NCBI GenBank assembly: GCA_965603365.1
Contig: CBFDCR010000013.1
Location: 1-64,000 of the forward strand
DNA: 64,000 nucleotides
Source of the DNA: JAHELQ01 sp965603365
GTDB taxonomy: Bacteria; Acidobacteriota; Aminicenantia; UBA2199
Direction: 5' to 3'
This document shows positions 29,940 to 39,613 of this stretch, piece after piece. Each line of letters begins with the position of its first letter. Position 1 is the stretch's first letter. Under the pieces are notes generated by a model that saw nothing but the letters and a program-made list of their open reading frames with translations, did not search any database and was not told where the DNA came from. The translations under genes and the position numbers were made by a program.

Positions 29940-31349
29940 ATGAATAAAAAATTCGTGGACAGGACAAAGGAGTTGGCGTTCCTGGACCGGGAGTACGAGA
30001 AAGATTCCTCCTCCCTGGTGATTATCTACGGCCGGCGCAGGGTCGGCAAAACCGCCCTGATCAAACACTTCATCCAGGACAAACCGGCCCTCTACTTTCT
30101 CGCCTCCGAGGAGACGGAACGGGAGAACCTCGACGGCTTCAGGCAGCGGATGCACGAATTCACCGGCAGCGACCTCCTGGAAAGAGAGTTCCCCTTTACC
30201 TGGGACGATCTATTCCAGGCATTCAAGGATTACCGGACAAAAGAGAAGAAGATCGCCATCATCGATGAGTTTCAATACTTGGCCAGAGCCAACGCTGCCG
30301 TCTCCTCCATATTCCAGAGAGTCTGGGACAACCTGCTGCAAGAAGAGAATGTGATGTTGATCCTATGCGGTTCATTGATCCACATGATGGAGAGCCAGAC
30401 CCTGAGCTACTCCAGCCCCCTGTACGGCCGGCGAACCGGCCAAATCAAGCTGAAGCAAATCCATTTCCCGGATTACGAAGACTTTTTCCCCTCAAAAAAC
30501 AAAAAGAGATTGATCGAATACTATGCGGTAACCGGCGGGGTACCCAAATATATCGAGATCTTCAGTGCCGAGCAGGATATATTTTCCGCCATCGAGAAGA
30601 ATATCCTGAACCGCCAGAGCTTCCTGTACGAAGAGCCCATCTTCCTGCTGGAAAGGGAGGTGGGAGAAATCGGCAGCTATTTCTCGATTATCAAAACCAT
30701 TGCCCGGGGCAACCACAAGCTGAGTAAGATGGCATCGGTGCTGAATGTCTCCCAGAGCAACCTGACCCGCTACCTGAAAATCCTGATCGATCTCGACCTG
30801 ATCGAACGGATTGTCCCGGTCACCGAGAGCGATTCCTCCAAAAGCAAGAGAGGGTTGTACTACTTAACGGACAACTTTATCGAATTCTGGTTTAAGTTCA
30901 TCTACCCCCATCGCAGCTACCTCGAGATGGAGGACACCGCCTATGTGATGGATAAAATCAGGAAAAACTTCATCGACAACCACGTTAGTTTCGTCTTTGA
31001 GACGGTGTCCAGGCAAAAGATGTGGCAGTTGAACAGCCAGGACAAACTGCCCTTTAAACTGCAGCGATTGGGCAAATGGTGGGATAAGGATACGGAGATC
31101 GATGTGGTGGGCTTAAACGAGGACGACAGGGCGATCATCTTTGGGGAGTGTAAATACCTGGAGCGGGCAGTGGATATCGATGTATTCTACCAGTTGGTGG
31201 AGAAGGCAAAGGCGGTGGCCTGGCACAAAAATCGGCGCCGAGAATACTACATCTTATTCAGTAAATCCGGCTTTACCAGGCGATTGACGGAGACAACTGC
31301 CGCCCGCCAGGACCTCCAGCTATTCGACGCTTCCGCAGGAAGTGGATGA
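29940..31349 (+). CDS. AAA ATPase with C-terminal DUF234 (PD-(D/E)XK-like) domain
   Basis: A 469-residue protein of the archaeal-type ATPase/DUF234 family. Walker A is GRRRVGKT at residues 31-38, Walker B IAIIDEFQYLA near residue 108. SGSLIHMME-type sensor strand (here LCGSLIHMM) follows, then a winged helix (LSKMASVLNVSQSNLTRYLKIL) and the DUF234 tail with DTEIDVVGLN and IIFGECKYL, a PD-(D/E)XK-like pattern. The function of the family is unsettled. It is often strain-variable and may be tied to mobile DNA. A TATAAT at 29914-29919 within an AT-rich stretch may be its -10. It converges with the rnf operon. Confidence 0.85.
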   Translation: MNKKFVDRTKELAFLDREYEKDSSSLVIIYGRRRVGKTALIKHFIQDKPALYFLASEETERENLDGFRQRMHEFTGSDLLEREFPFTWDDLFQAFKDYRTKEKKIAIIDEFQYLARANAAVSSIFQRVWDNLLQEENVMLILCGSLIHMMESQTLSYSSPLYGRRTGQIKLKQIHFPDYEDFFPSKNKKRLIEYYAVTGGVPKYIEIFSAEQDIFSAIEKNILNRQSFLYEEPIFLLEREVGEIGSYFSIIKTIARGNHKLSKMASVLNVSQSNLTRYLKILIDLDLIERIVPVTESDSSKSKRGLYYLTDNFIEFWFKFIYPHRSYLEMEDTAYVMDKIRKNFIDNHVSFVFETVSRQKMWQLNSQDKLPFKLQRLGKWWDKDTEIDVVGLNEDDRAIIFGECKYLERAVDIDVFYQLVEKAKAVAWHKNRRREYYILFSKSGFTRRLTETTAARQDLQLFDASAGSG

Positions 31350-31353
31350 CGGT

Positions 31354-31926
31354 TTATACCATGCCGGAGAAGCCCATGAAGGCTAAAGAGAGCAGGCCGG
31401 CTGTGATGAGCGCGATGGGCGCGCCCTTCATGGCCTCCGGCAGGTCGTAAAGCTCCAGCCGTTCCCGGATACCGGCAAACAGGATCAAGGCCAGGCCGAA
31501 GCCGATGGCCGTGGCGATGGCAAATACCACCGACTCGATCAGGTTGTAGTCCACCCGGGTCACCAGCACCGCCACCCCTAAGATGGCGCAGTTGGTGGTA
31601 ATCAACGGCAGGAACACCCCCAGGGCCTGGTAGAGCGGCGGACTGACCTTTTTCATCACCAGTTCCACCATCTGTACCAGGGAGGCAATCACCAGGATGA
31701 AGCTGACGGTCTGTAAAAATTCGATATGCAGCGGGATCAATATCAGCGATTGGATGAGATAGGTCACCAACGTGGCCAGGGTCATGACGAACAGCACCGA
31801 CGCCGACATGCCGGCCGCGGTATCGACTTTGGAACTGACCCCCAAAAAAGGGCAAATCCCAAAAAATTTGGCCAGGACGATATTGTTCACAAATATGGCG
31901 CCGACAACAATCACAAAATATTCCAT
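31354..31926 (-). CDS. rnfA: Rnf electron-transport complex subunit A
   Basis: A 190-residue inner-membrane protein with six hydrophobic segments, matching RnfA/RsxA in length. [20 protein letters not shown] near the N-terminus carries the conserved Cys that helps hold a membrane Fe-S centre with RnfE. It ends 4 bases from the stop of the convergent ATPase gene. Last gene of the operon. Confidence 0.95.
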   Translation of the reverse strand: MEYFVIVVGAIFVNNIVLAKFFGICPFLGVSSKVDTAAGMSASVLFVMTLATLVTYLIQSLILIPLHIEFLQTVSFILVIASLVQMVELVMKKVSPPLYQALGVFLPLITTNCAILGVAVLVTRVDYNLIESVVFAIATAIGFGLALILFAGIRERLELYDLPEAMKGAPIALITAGLLSLAFMGFSGMV

Positions 31927-31938
31927 GGTAAACCTCCG

Positions 31939-32535
31939 TTAGGCCGCCGCCTTCTTCTTCATCTTGTTGATGAAGGCGATCAGCAGACCCAGGGTGATAA
32001 AGGCCCCCGGCGGCAGGATAAACAGCAGTATGGTGCTGGCATCGGGCGAAACAAATCTCCAGCCAAAGATGGCACCGGCCCCCAGAATCTCACGGATACT
32101 GCCCAGTATGGTGAGGGCGAAGGCAAAACCCAACCCGATGCCCAGGCCATCCAGGACAGAGGCCAGGACGCTGTTCCTGGAGGCAAAAGCCTCGGCCCGG
32201 CCCAGGATAATGCAGTTGACCACGATGAGGGGGATAAAAATACCCAGCGCCTCATGAAGATCCGGCAGGTAGGCCCCCATGGTCAGATCGATGATGGTGA
32301 CAAAACTGGCAATCACCACGATAAAGACCGGGATGCGCACCTTGTCGGGAATGAGCCGCTTCAACAGCGAGATGACCGTGTTGGAACCGACGAGAACAGC
32401 GGTAGAGGCCAGGCCCATGCCCAGACCGTTGATGGCCGAGCTGGTCACCGCCAGGGTGGGACACATGCCCAGCAGCAGGACAAACACCGCATTCTCTTTC
32501 AGAAATCCCTTCGTAAACTCATTCCAGTTGCTCAT
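31939..32535 (-). CDS. rnfE: Rnf electron-transport complex subunit E
   Basis: A 198-residue polytopic membrane protein, paralogue of Rnf[22 protein letters not shown] holds the matching conserved Cys. The end overlaps nothing and is 13 bases before rnfA. The start overlaps the rnfG stop by 4 bases. Confidence 0.95.
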   Translation of the reverse strand: MSNWNEFTKGFLKENAVFVLLLGMCPTLAVTSSAINGLGMGLASTAVLVGSNTVISLLKRLIPDKVRIPVFIVVIASFVTIIDLTMGAYLPDLHEALGIFIPLIVVNCIILGRAEAFASRNSVLASVLDGLGIGLGFAFALTILGSIREILGAGAIFGWRFVSPDASTILLFILPPGAFITLGLLIAFINKMKKKAAA

Positions 32536-33110
32536 TTTTTCCCTCCCCGGGAGATGGCCTGGTAGGCCTTACTCACCGCATCACAGAAGGCCCTGGAACT
32601 GATGGTGGCCGCGGAAATGGCATCCACATCGCCGCCGTCTTTCTTAACCGACAATTTGAAGGCCGCCGGGTCTTTGCCTTTAAACTGGTCTTTAAATCTG
32701 GGTCCCGACATCTTGCTGCCCAGCCCCGGGGTCTCCTTGTGTTTCAGCACCGAAACATGGTAAATTTTGTTATCCTGATCAAAACCCACCATGATCCAGA
32801 CATCCTCGGTAAAGCCCTTTTCCGAAAAACTCTTAACAGCGGTGCCCACCGGTTGACCGCCCTTTGAAGCCGGGTAAAATTCCAGCCCCTCATAATCCTC
32901 AACCGTATATTTCCCCTCAGAGGGTTTGTTGTCGAATTCCGGCAGCACCTTTTTAATACCCGCCAGCGTCCTTTTTACTTCCACTAAGGCCCGTGCCTCT
33001 TTGGTGAGAGAGTAGGTAAAGCCCAGGGCCAGGGCTGAACCCACCGCGGCAATCGTTAAGACCAGCAGCATGTTGGGGAAGGTAGAAGGCAGTTTCTTGA
33101 TCTTAGCCAT
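32532..33110 (-). CDS. rnfG: Rnf electron-transport complex subunit G (covalent FMN)
   Basis: A ~192-residue periplasmic FMN-binding protein with one N-terminal membrane helix. [13 protein letters not shown] is the FMN-attachment motif, in which Thr takes FMN by a phosphoester bond. ETPGLGSKM is the other family signature. The start at 33110 is set by AGGAGG just upstream. The in-frame ATG at 33128 lacks one and overlaps rnfD further. Confidence 0.94.
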   Translation of the reverse strand: MAKIKKLPSTFPNMLLVLTIAAVGSALALGFTYSLTKEARALVEVKRTLAGIKKVLPEFDNKPSEGKYTVEDYEGLEFYPASKGGQPVGTAVKSFSEKGFTEDVWIMVGFDQDNKIYHVSVLKHKETPGLGSKMSGPRFKDQFKGKDPAAFKLSVKKDGGDVDAISAATISSRAFCDAVSKAYQAISRGGKK

Positions 33111-34080
33111 AGTTGACCTCCTGGCCAAATCGCCTGGGTTTGCAAAATTTATCGATCAGCGGCACGAAGGCATTCATGATCAGGATGGAATAGGAACACC
33201 CTTCGGGGTAGGAACCGAACAGGCGGATGAGTCCGCAGAGGAGGCCGCCGCCTACGGCAAAGACGATCTGCCCCTTCACCGTCATGGGGCCGGTCACCAT
33301 ATCGGTGGCCATGAACCAGGCCCCCAGCATGGCGCCGCCGGCCAATATATGAAACAAGGGGTCCGCATTCTTGACCGGGTCGATCAACCAGAACACCCCG
33401 GCGCAGGCCGCCAGCGAGCCCAGGTAGAAAACCGGGATATGCCAGGTGATGAATTTGCGGTACAGCATATACAGGCCCCCTATTAAGATGGCCACTGCCG
33501 AGGTCTCGCCGATACAACCGCCCACCGAGCCGACAAACAGGTGCCAATATCCCGGCAGATCGACAGGCCCCTTTTCCGCCAGGATGCCCAGGGGGGTGGC
33601 GGCCGTCACCGCATCGGCTCCCCAGGTCCAGACATCTTTCAGCGGCAGCGGCCAGGTGGTCATCTCCACCGGGAAACTGGCCAGCATGAAGGCCCTGCCC
33701 ACCAGGGCCGGGTTAAAGGGATTTTTGCCCAGGCCGCCAAAGGTCATCTTGGCCACGCCGATGGCTATCAGCGCACCGGCCAGCAGTTGCCACCAGGGGA
33801 TGGAGGCGGGAACATTAAAGGCCAGCAGGAGCCCGGTCACCGCAGCCGAACCGTCAAACGCGGTGACCGGCTGCCTGGTGAGAAATTTCTGGATGATAAA
33901 CTCGCTGCCCATGCAAAAAATCATGGATAGGACGACCACCTTGAGGGCATTTAAGCCGTAATAGTAAAGCGAAAACCCAAAGGAGGGCAGCAGGGCCAGC
34001 ACCACCCCCCACATGATCTTCTCAACCTTTTCTTCACCCTTTTCATGGGGGGAAAGGGAAAGTGTCAACCGGCTGCTCAT
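33103..34080 (-). CDS. rnfD: Rnf electron-transport complex subunit D (covalent FMN)
   Basis: A ~325-residue polytopic membrane protein. GLGKNPFNPALVGRAF is the NqrB/RnfD signature, and DAVTAATPLG is the FMN-Thr site. The start at 34080 has AGGAGG 5 bases upstream. It overlaps the rnfC stop, and its own end overlaps rnfG. Confidence 0.95.
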   Translation of the reverse strand: MSSRLTLSLSPHEKGEEKVEKIMWGVVLALLPSFGFSLYYYGLNALKVVVLSMIFCMGSEFIIQKFLTRQPVTAFDGSAAVTGLLLAFNVPASIPWWQLLAGALIAIGVAKMTFGGLGKNPFNPALVGRAFMLASFPVEMTTWPLPLKDVWTWGADAVTAATPLGILAEKGPVDLPGYWHLFVGSVGGCIGETSAVAILIGGLYMLYRKFITWHIPVFYLGSLAACAGVFWLIDPVKNADPLFHILAGGAMLGAWFMATDMVTGPMTVKGQIVFAVGGGLLCGLIRLFGSYPEGCSYSILIMNAFVPLIDKFCKPRRFGQEVNYG

Positions 34081-35417
34081 TTTTGCCTCCTCTCTGCCCT
34101 GATGCGCATGACCTGGGCTTTGCCGTGGCGGATGTAATCCAGTAACGGCCTGGAGGAGGGACAGGTATAACTGCAGGAGCCGCATTCGATGCAGTCCGCA
34201 GCACCTTCCTTCTCACACGCCTCAAACTTCTCCCTCTGGGCCAGCTTCTCCAGCAGGTACGGCTCCAGCCCCATCGGACAAACCCCAATACATTTGCCGC
34301 AGCGGAGGCAGTCCTGGGGGGGCGTCCGTCCGGCTTCATCTTCATCCATTAAGATCAGGCCCGAGGTTCCCTTGGTGATCGGTATATCCAGGGCGCTGAC
34401 CGCCTTGCCCATCATGGGCCCGCCGCTGACAATCTTTCTTGTACTCTCCGGCAGTTCCGTGCCCAGGGCCTCCAGCAGCCTGGTGGCCGGTGTGCCGAGG
34501 CGGCACAGGAAATTACCGGTGCGGGGCAGTCTCTTGCCGGTCATGGTGACCACCCGGTCGATCAAGGGTTTATTCTTCTGCACCGCCTCATAAACGGCCA
34601 GCGCAGTGCCCACATTGTTGACGATACAGCCCACATCCAGGGGGAGCTTCCCGCCGGGCACCTCGCGATTCAAGATCGCCTTGATCAACTGTTTTTCTGC
34701 CCCCTGGGGGTAGCGCACCCTGAGGGCCACCACTTCGACTCCGGGATAATCCCGGGCCCTCTCCTGCATGAGGGCAATGACATCGGGCTTGTTGGCCTCG
34801 ATACCGATAAAGACACGGTTCACTTTGGCCGCCTTCATCAAGATCAGGGCACCCACCAATATTTCATCCGTCCGTTCCAGCATGAGCCGGTGGTCGGCGG
34901 TGAGGTAGGGTTCACACTCCACGCCGTTGACAATCACGGCATCCGCCGCCTTATCGCCGGGAAACATGTACTTAACGTGGGTGGGGAAGCACGCCCCCCC
35001 CAGGCCCACAACTCCCGCCGCCTTGATCTTTTCGACGATGGCCCCGGCCTCCAGGTCAACATCCGTCACCAGGTCCCCGGAACGGTCTATGGCAGGTTCC
35101 CAGTCGTCCCCTTCAACCTGGATCACAATCGCCTGGTTCTTGTACCCGCTGGCATCCAGTACATCGTCGATCTTTTCGACAGTACCGGAAACAGAGGCGT
35201 GGACATGGGCGGAGATAAACGCCTCACCCCTGGCAATCAACGTACCCACCGATACCCGGTCGCCCTTTTTGACCACCGGCACGGCCGGGGCCCCCAGATT
35301 CTGGGACAGGGGGATGCTGACCTTTTCCGGCAGAGGCAGGGTCTTGATCGGGATATCGACCGAAAGTTTATTCTCCGGTGGATGGACACCACCAATTTTA
35401 AAGGTTTTCAGTTTCAT
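34077..35417 (-). CDS. rnfC: Rnf electron-transport complex subunit C
   Basis: A ~446-residue cytoplasmic subunit with FMN/NADH site and two 4Fe-4S clusters (CLRCGKCIGVCPMG and CIECGSCSYTCPS). It begins with GGVHPPENK, the standard RnfC start, which decides for the ATG at 35417 over the upstream in-frame start at 35531. It overlaps the rnfB stop by 4 bases. This is where NADH meets the complex. Confidence 0.95.
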   Translation of the reverse strand: MKLKTFKIGGVHPPENKLSVDIPIKTLPLPEKVSIPLSQNLGAPAVPVVKKGDRVSVGTLIARGEAFISAHVHASVSGTVEKIDDVLDASGYKNQAIVIQVEGDDWEPAIDRSGDLVTDVDLEAGAIVEKIKAAGVVGLGGACFPTHVKYMFPGDKAADAVIVNGVECEPYLTADHRLMLERTDEILVGALILMKAAKVNRVFIGIEANKPDVIALMQERARDYPGVEVVALRVRYPQGAEKQLIKAILNREVPGGKLPLDVGCIVNNVGTALAVYEAVQKNKPLIDRVVTMTGKRLPRTGNFLCRLGTPATRLLEALGTELPESTRKIVSGGPMMGKAVSALDIPITKGTSGLILMDEDEAGRTPPQDCLRCGKCIGVCPMGLEPYLLEKLAQREKFEACEKEGAADCIECGSCSYTCPSSRPLLDYIRHGKAQVMRIRAERRQK

Positions 35418-36307
35418 CGCTGTTGTGTCTCCTTCTGATCTACCGGCTTGTCGGCTGCACTGGGTTTCGGTTTCGGTTTCGGCGGCTGAAAAGTGGCCTG
35501 GATGGCACCGGTGGGACATACCGGCACACATTTACCGCAGGCAATACACTTTTCCGGGTTAATATAGGCCAGAAAATCGGAAACCGTAATGGCGTCTACC
35601 GGGCACTCCTTGACGCATTTCATACAACCGATACAGGCGGCTTTACAGTTCTTTAAGGCCGGGCCGCCCCGTTCGGTATTCCGGCAGCTTACCCACACCC
35701 GTCTCTCTTTTTTGCCCACCGGCCTGATCTCAATAATCCGTCTGGGACACGCCTTGACACAGGCGCCGCAGCTCACACATTTCTCTTTATCCACCACCGG
35801 AAGCCCCGAGGTGTCGTCGATGTGAATGGCGTCAAAATTACAGACCACCACGCAGTCCCCCAGGCCCAGGCAGCCAAAGGCACAGCCGCTCTCGCCGCCG
35901 AATAAATTGTGCGAAATCACACATTTAGCCGGGCCGTCGTACATTAATTTAGGCGGCGCCTTTTCCCTGGTACCGCCGCAGCACACAACCGCCACGGTGG
36001 GCTCTGCCTGCGTCACCTCAAAACCCAGGAAGGCACCGACATCGGTCATGGTCACACTGCCGCCGGCCGGACAGTTCAGCGAGGAGATATCGCCCTCGTC
36101 TGCCGCCCTGACAATGGCTTCGGCAAAACCGCGGCAGCCGGGATATCCACAGCCGCCGCAATTGGCACCCGGCAGCAGATCGGCCACCTCATCGATACGG
36201 GGATCCTCCACCACTTTGAACTTCTGGGCCACAAAAAACAGGATCATCGCCGCCCCGGCCGCCACCACCCCCAACGTCAACACCGAATACAAAATCACCG
36301 GACTCAC
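35414..36307 (-). CDS. rnfB: Rnf electron-transport complex subunit B (ferredoxin-type)
   Basis: A 297-residue protein with N-terminal membrane helix, then GANCGGCGYPGC cluster site and three further 4Fe-4S motifs (CVSCGACVKACP, CIGCMKCVKECP, CIACGKCVPVCP) plus a Pro/Lys-rich tail. It accepts electrons from or passes them to ferredoxin. It starts with GTG at 36307 behind GAGGTG. Its position at the front, before rnfC, gives an order of B-C-D-G-E-A. Confidence 0.95.
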   Translation of the reverse strand: MSPVILYSVLTLGVVAAGAAMILFFVAQKFKVVEDPRIDEVADLLPGANCGGCGYPGCRGFAEAIVRAADEGDISSLNCPAGGSVTMTDVGAFLGFEVTQAEPTVAVVCCGGTREKAPPKLMYDGPAKCVISHNLFGGESGCAFGCLGLGDCVVVCNFDAIHIDDTSGLPVVDKEKCVSCGACVKACPRRIIEIRPVGKKERRVWVSCRNTERGGPALKNCKAACIGCMKCVKECPVDAITVSDFLAYINPEKCIACGKCVPVCPTGAIQATFQPPKPKPKPSAADKPVDQKETQQR

Positions 36308-36324
36308 TTTGTCACCTCATCTTA

Positions 36325-36732
36325 TTATTTGTTTATCTTTTCCGCCTTAAAAACGAACTCTTTTTCGATTCTTTTCCGGAAAATGTACAGTACCAGGTAA
36401 TAGGGGACTAAACTCGCTGCCGCGGCCGAGGCCGCCGTCACTTCGCCGATTCCCAGGGCATAGAGGACAAACAATATGGTAATTAAAAACAAAAAGGGAA
36501 GAATAAAAGAGTAAAACAGGGCAATCCAGCCCATCCGCTCTTCCATGATGATGTTGACCCTCTCCCCCACCTGTAAATCATCGTTGGCCACCACGTTAAT
36601 CACTTTTTCTGCCCGTTCTGCGGCCGCGCATATGGTTTTGGCATGACAGTCGGCACAGGCGGACCGGACCACAATCTTCACCTGAAATGTTGCGTCTCTA
36701 CTCCCTATAACAACTCCCTCATGACAGATCAT
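36325..36732 (-). CDS. rseC: RseC/MucC-like protein at the head of the rnf operon
   Basis: A ~135-residue protein with a Cys cluster near residue 24 (SACADCHAKTIC), two central membrane helices and a basic cytoplasmic tail, matching the SoxR-reducing/RseC family. Such genes often sit directly before rnf genes and are thought to help redox control of SoxR or the Rnf complex. The start is ambiguous: 36732 fits the family start, while 36765 would add 11 residues. Confidence 0.82.
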   Translation of the reverse strand: MICHEGVVIGSRDATFQVKIVVRSACADCHAKTICAAAERAEKVINVVANDDLQVGERVNIIMEERMGWIALFYSFILPFLFLITILFVLYALGIGEVTAASAAAASLVPYYLVLYIFRKRIEKEFVFKAEKINK

Positions 36733-37064
36733 TGAGCTTCCAGGGCTTCCTCGGTATTCAATCATCCACCAGTACTCCTGAAGATATTCTCTCTTTTTCA
36801 GCGAAATTAGATTCTTCTGCCGAAATTGAATATTACTTCACAGGATCTAAAATTCTACCAGAAGTATGTGGCTCCGATAGGATTTAGCATATAACATAAT
36901 TTAACAAAAATCAACTCTTTTTTATAAAATATTTTTTCACAAACAACCCCAACCGATAACAAGGCAAATTGGAATAATGCTGCAATATTTTTTGTGTCAA
37001 CCCTTCCCGATTTCAATGTACATAATGACACCCCCCCTATCCCCTCACCAGATCTGCGTCCCCT

Positions 37065-37170
37065 TTCGGTATTGATGATCAGGTGATCCACCACCTTCAC
37101 GCCCACGATATTGCCCACCTGGATCATGCGGTCGGTGGTGTCCATGTCGTCCCCTGTCTTTAAAAAATTT
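37065..37170 (-). pseudogene. RadC/JAB-domain C-terminal remnant
   Basis: On the minus strand the fragment MDTTDRMIQVGNIVGVKVVD followed by HLIINTERG matches the last part of RadC-family (JAB1/MPN-like) proteins, where the text usually reads as xxIxVGxxLGIxVLDHIIIG. The rest of the gene is absent. The fragment runs into a half-copy of the 28-bp palindrome (AGATCTGCGTCCCC near 37.05 kb). The remaining 36733-37222 gap shows only the BREX promoter. Confidence 0.7.
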
Positions 37171-37184
37171 TCTTGAAGAAATAA

Positions 37185-37213
37185 TTGCACGGTGACTGGA
37201 TTTGCTGTAAAAT
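37185..37213 (+). promoter_or_regulatory. promoter of the BREX operon
   Basis: TTGCAC (37185-37190), 17-bp spacer, TAAAAT (37208-37213). Transcription would start at about 37220, 2-3 bases from the ATG at 37223, and there is no ribosome-binding site. The first gene is probably read from a leaderless message. Confidence 0.7.
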
Positions 37214-37222
37214 AGAGCATCA

Positions 37223-39610
37223 ATGTATAAGATAGTTTGGGATCTGGAAAATAATGGAGTCTTGCTTTCCGACGAGGCAACAAATCACTGCATAATATCC
37301 CCAAGACCGGTCTTCTTTGAAGAACTCGATTTATTGGGATTTTATGAGTACTGGGAATATCCAAAATCAAAGAATCCATTGCTCTGGGCAATAGAACGGA
37401 AATATTACTACAAGGGCAAGATTGTGGCTGAAGCAAGAGGGGGGAATATTTTTGATAAACCTCAAATTGTAGTAACTGATGAGGGAAAGAACTTGACTCT
37501 CGAGGCCATGGACATAGAGGGTATCGTAAAAAGCAACAAAGATGCGCTTTTTGTTTTAGAGAATGAATCGATGGATTTTATTGAACATACTTTCAATATA
37601 TACAGGGAGAAACAGAATAAAATAGATTTGTTTGTCACTTCATACAGCGGCGGCAAAGACTCACAGGTAATCCTGGATTTGGTCGGCAGGATTATTCCAC
37701 CGGATGATTATATCGTAACCTATACGGATACGGGGATGGAACTCCCTTCAACCCACCAGGCATTTAATCAAACAAAAAAATATTATCAGTCAATTTATCC
37801 AGACTTAAACTTTTACATCGCACAAAATGAACAAAGCACCAGGAGTTATTGGGAACAATTTGGCCCCCCCAGTAGATTTCATAGGTGGTGCTGCTCGGTT
37901 ACCAAAACGGCTCCATTCGGACGGTTGGTAAAAAATATATTTAACTCCGGGAAACAGCCATATGCATTGGTTTTTGAAGGTATTAGGGCAGAAGAGAGCA
38001 GCCAACGGGAACAATACGAAAGAATCGGCAAAGGTGTTAAGCACTCGACGATCATCAATGCCAGACCGATCCTGTATTGGAATAGTACAGAAGTATATTT
38101 ATATCTTTTTTATAGGAAGCTGTATTTAAACCAGGGATATCGTTTTGGCTTATCAAGGGTAGGATGCGCTGTTTGTCCATTTTCTTCCGATTGGTCCGAG
38201 TTCATTCTCGGCAGAAAGCATCCTGAATTAATGGATGATTATATTCAAATCATTTACAATCAAACCGGGATGATAGGAATCAAAGATGAGAATAAAAAAC
38301 GAAAATATATTAAAGAAGGCAATTGGAAAAAAAGGGCCGGTGGTAAAGGAAAAATTCCAGACGATTCGAGAATAGACATCATCATGCAAACGCCGGATTT
38401 AGAGGCAGTATTAACAAATCCGAAAGAGAATATATTCGAATGGATGAAGTTGGCCGGCGCCATTGCTTCAAAAAGAGTTGACAATAAGACCGTAGGGGAA
38501 ATAAAAATAAGAAATGAGATATTCAAATTTTCACTGGTGGAAAACAATATAAGAGGAACCAAAAAACTGATTTTCAAAATATTTAACATCTCACAAGATC
38601 CAATTTTTTTGAGCAAAATAAAAAGAATTCTCTACAAGGCCACTTACTGTATCCACTGCGAATCATGTGAAGTCGAATGCCCGACAGGTGCTTTAACTGT
38701 AGTCCCTGGAGTTAAGATCGATATCAAAAAATGTTCACACTGTGGAAACTGTATCGGCTTTACCAGCAAAGGATGTTTAATGGCTAAATCGATAGACATA
38801 CCCGAAGGAGGAGGTAAAATGAAAACCAAAACGTCTGGCCTCGACAAATACTCTACGTTTGGCCTTAGAGAAAAATGGCTGAGATCGTATTTAAATAATA
38901 TTGAGTCCTGGTTTGAAACCGATAATCTCCTGGGCTCCAAACAAATTCCTGCGGTGATCAATTGGCTGCGGGATGCCGAGCTCTTAAATAGAAACGATAA
39001 AAAACCCGGTCAAATCGGACTAAAAATGCGAGATACCATTTCTAAAGATATCAACCTTGTCTGGGAGATAATATGGATCAATCTATATTACAATGCAAAC
39101 ATAGTCAAATGGTTTGTCGATGAAACGGCATTCAATGAAAGGAAATCAAAAAATGAACTTCTGGCAAACCTTCAAGATTCATTCCCCGATCATTCAGGAG
39201 GAACGTTAAATAATCCCCTGACAGCCCTATTGAATACTTTATCGGAGTGCACTTCGACTACTATTAACAGGATAGGAAAAGTCGAAAAAAAGGGAAATTC
39301 ATACAAGAGTATACACAGATTGCCCTGTGATAATATCAACCCAATCTCTATTGCCTACTCTCTATATCGCTTCGCTCACGATAAAAATCGTTACAATCTT
39401 ACGGTGAGTGAATTTTATAGAGATGAACAAAAAGCGGGGCCACACAAACTCTTTGGAATTTCGAGGGAGAAGTTTGCAAATATTCTAAGGGGGTTGCAGG
39501 AAAATAAAGACAAAATTGTCCAGGTTGACCTGGTCGCAGGCCTGGATAACATATTTCTCAGGGAAGACATCGATTATATTGAACTATTAAATATATTAAT
39601 GGAGAATTGA
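37223..39610 (+). CDS. brxP: BrxP, PAPS-reductase-like protein with ferredoxin motifs (BREX type 4)
   Basis: A 795-residue protein. An N-terminal ~130-residue segment precedes a PAPS-reductase-type ATP pyrophosphatase domain with SGGKDS (142-147), HRWCCSVTK and RAEESSQR. GCAVCPF adds two Cys, as in DndC-like proteins. Two 4Fe-4S-type motifs follow, CIHCESCEVECP (C476-C486) and CSHCGNC...C (C504-C518). The C-terminus (~540-795) resembles DUF4007, with STFGLREKWLR. In BREX type 4 this gene stands in for the methyltransferase of other types. Sulfur transfer to DNA or a nucleotide is a natural but unproven guess. The operon is AT-rich compared with its neighbours. Confidence 0.85.
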   Translation: MYKIVWDLENNGVLLSDEATNHCIISPRPVFFEELDLLGFYEYWEYPKSKNPLLWAIERKYYYKGKIVAEARGGNIFDKPQIVVTDEGKNLTLEAMDIEGIVKSNKDALFVLENESMDFIEHTFNIYREKQNKIDLFVTSYSGGKDSQVILDLVGRIIPPDDYIVTYTDTGMELPSTHQAFNQTKKYYQSIYPDLNFYIAQNEQSTRSYWEQFGPPSRFHRWCCSVTKTAPFGRLVKNIFNSGKQPYALVFEGIRAEESSQREQYERIGKGVKHSTIINARPILYWNSTEVYLYLFYRKLYLNQGYRFGLSRVGCAVCPFSSDWSEFILGRKHPELMDDYIQIIYNQTGMIGIKDENKKRKYIKEGNWKKRAGGKGKIPDDSRIDIIMQTPDLEAVLTNPKENIFEWMKLAGAIASKRVDNKTVGEIKIRNEIFKFSLVENNIRGTKKLIFKIFNISQDPIFLSKIKRILYKATYCIHCESCEVECPTGALTVVPGVKIDIKKCSHCGNCIGFTSKGCLMAKSIDIPEGGGKMKTKTSGLDKYSTFGLREKWLRSYLNNIESWFETDNLLGSKQIPAVINWLRDAELLNRNDKKPGQIGLKMRDTISKDINLVWEIIWINLYYNANIVKWFVDETAFNERKSKNELLANLQDSFPDHSGGTLNNPLTALLNTLSECTSTTINRIGKVEKKGNSYKSIHRLPCDNINPISIAYSLYRFAHDKNRYNLTVSEFYRDEQKAGPHKLFGISREKFANILRGLQENKDKIVQVDLVAGLDNIFLREDIDYIELLNILMEN

Positions 39611-39613
39611 ACC

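Noticed and set aside
36855..37436. 193-codon minus-strand gene
   Set aside because: Only its middle ~35 codons match RadC. The rest overlaps the BREX promoter and the start of brxP, so it is a remnant, not a gene.
37223..39610. Dnd phosphorothioation protein DndC
   Set aside because: The PAPS-reductase domain is related, but the fusion with ferredoxin motifs and a DUF4007-like end, and the partners brxC, pglZ and brxL, fit BREX type 4. No dndB/D/E is present.
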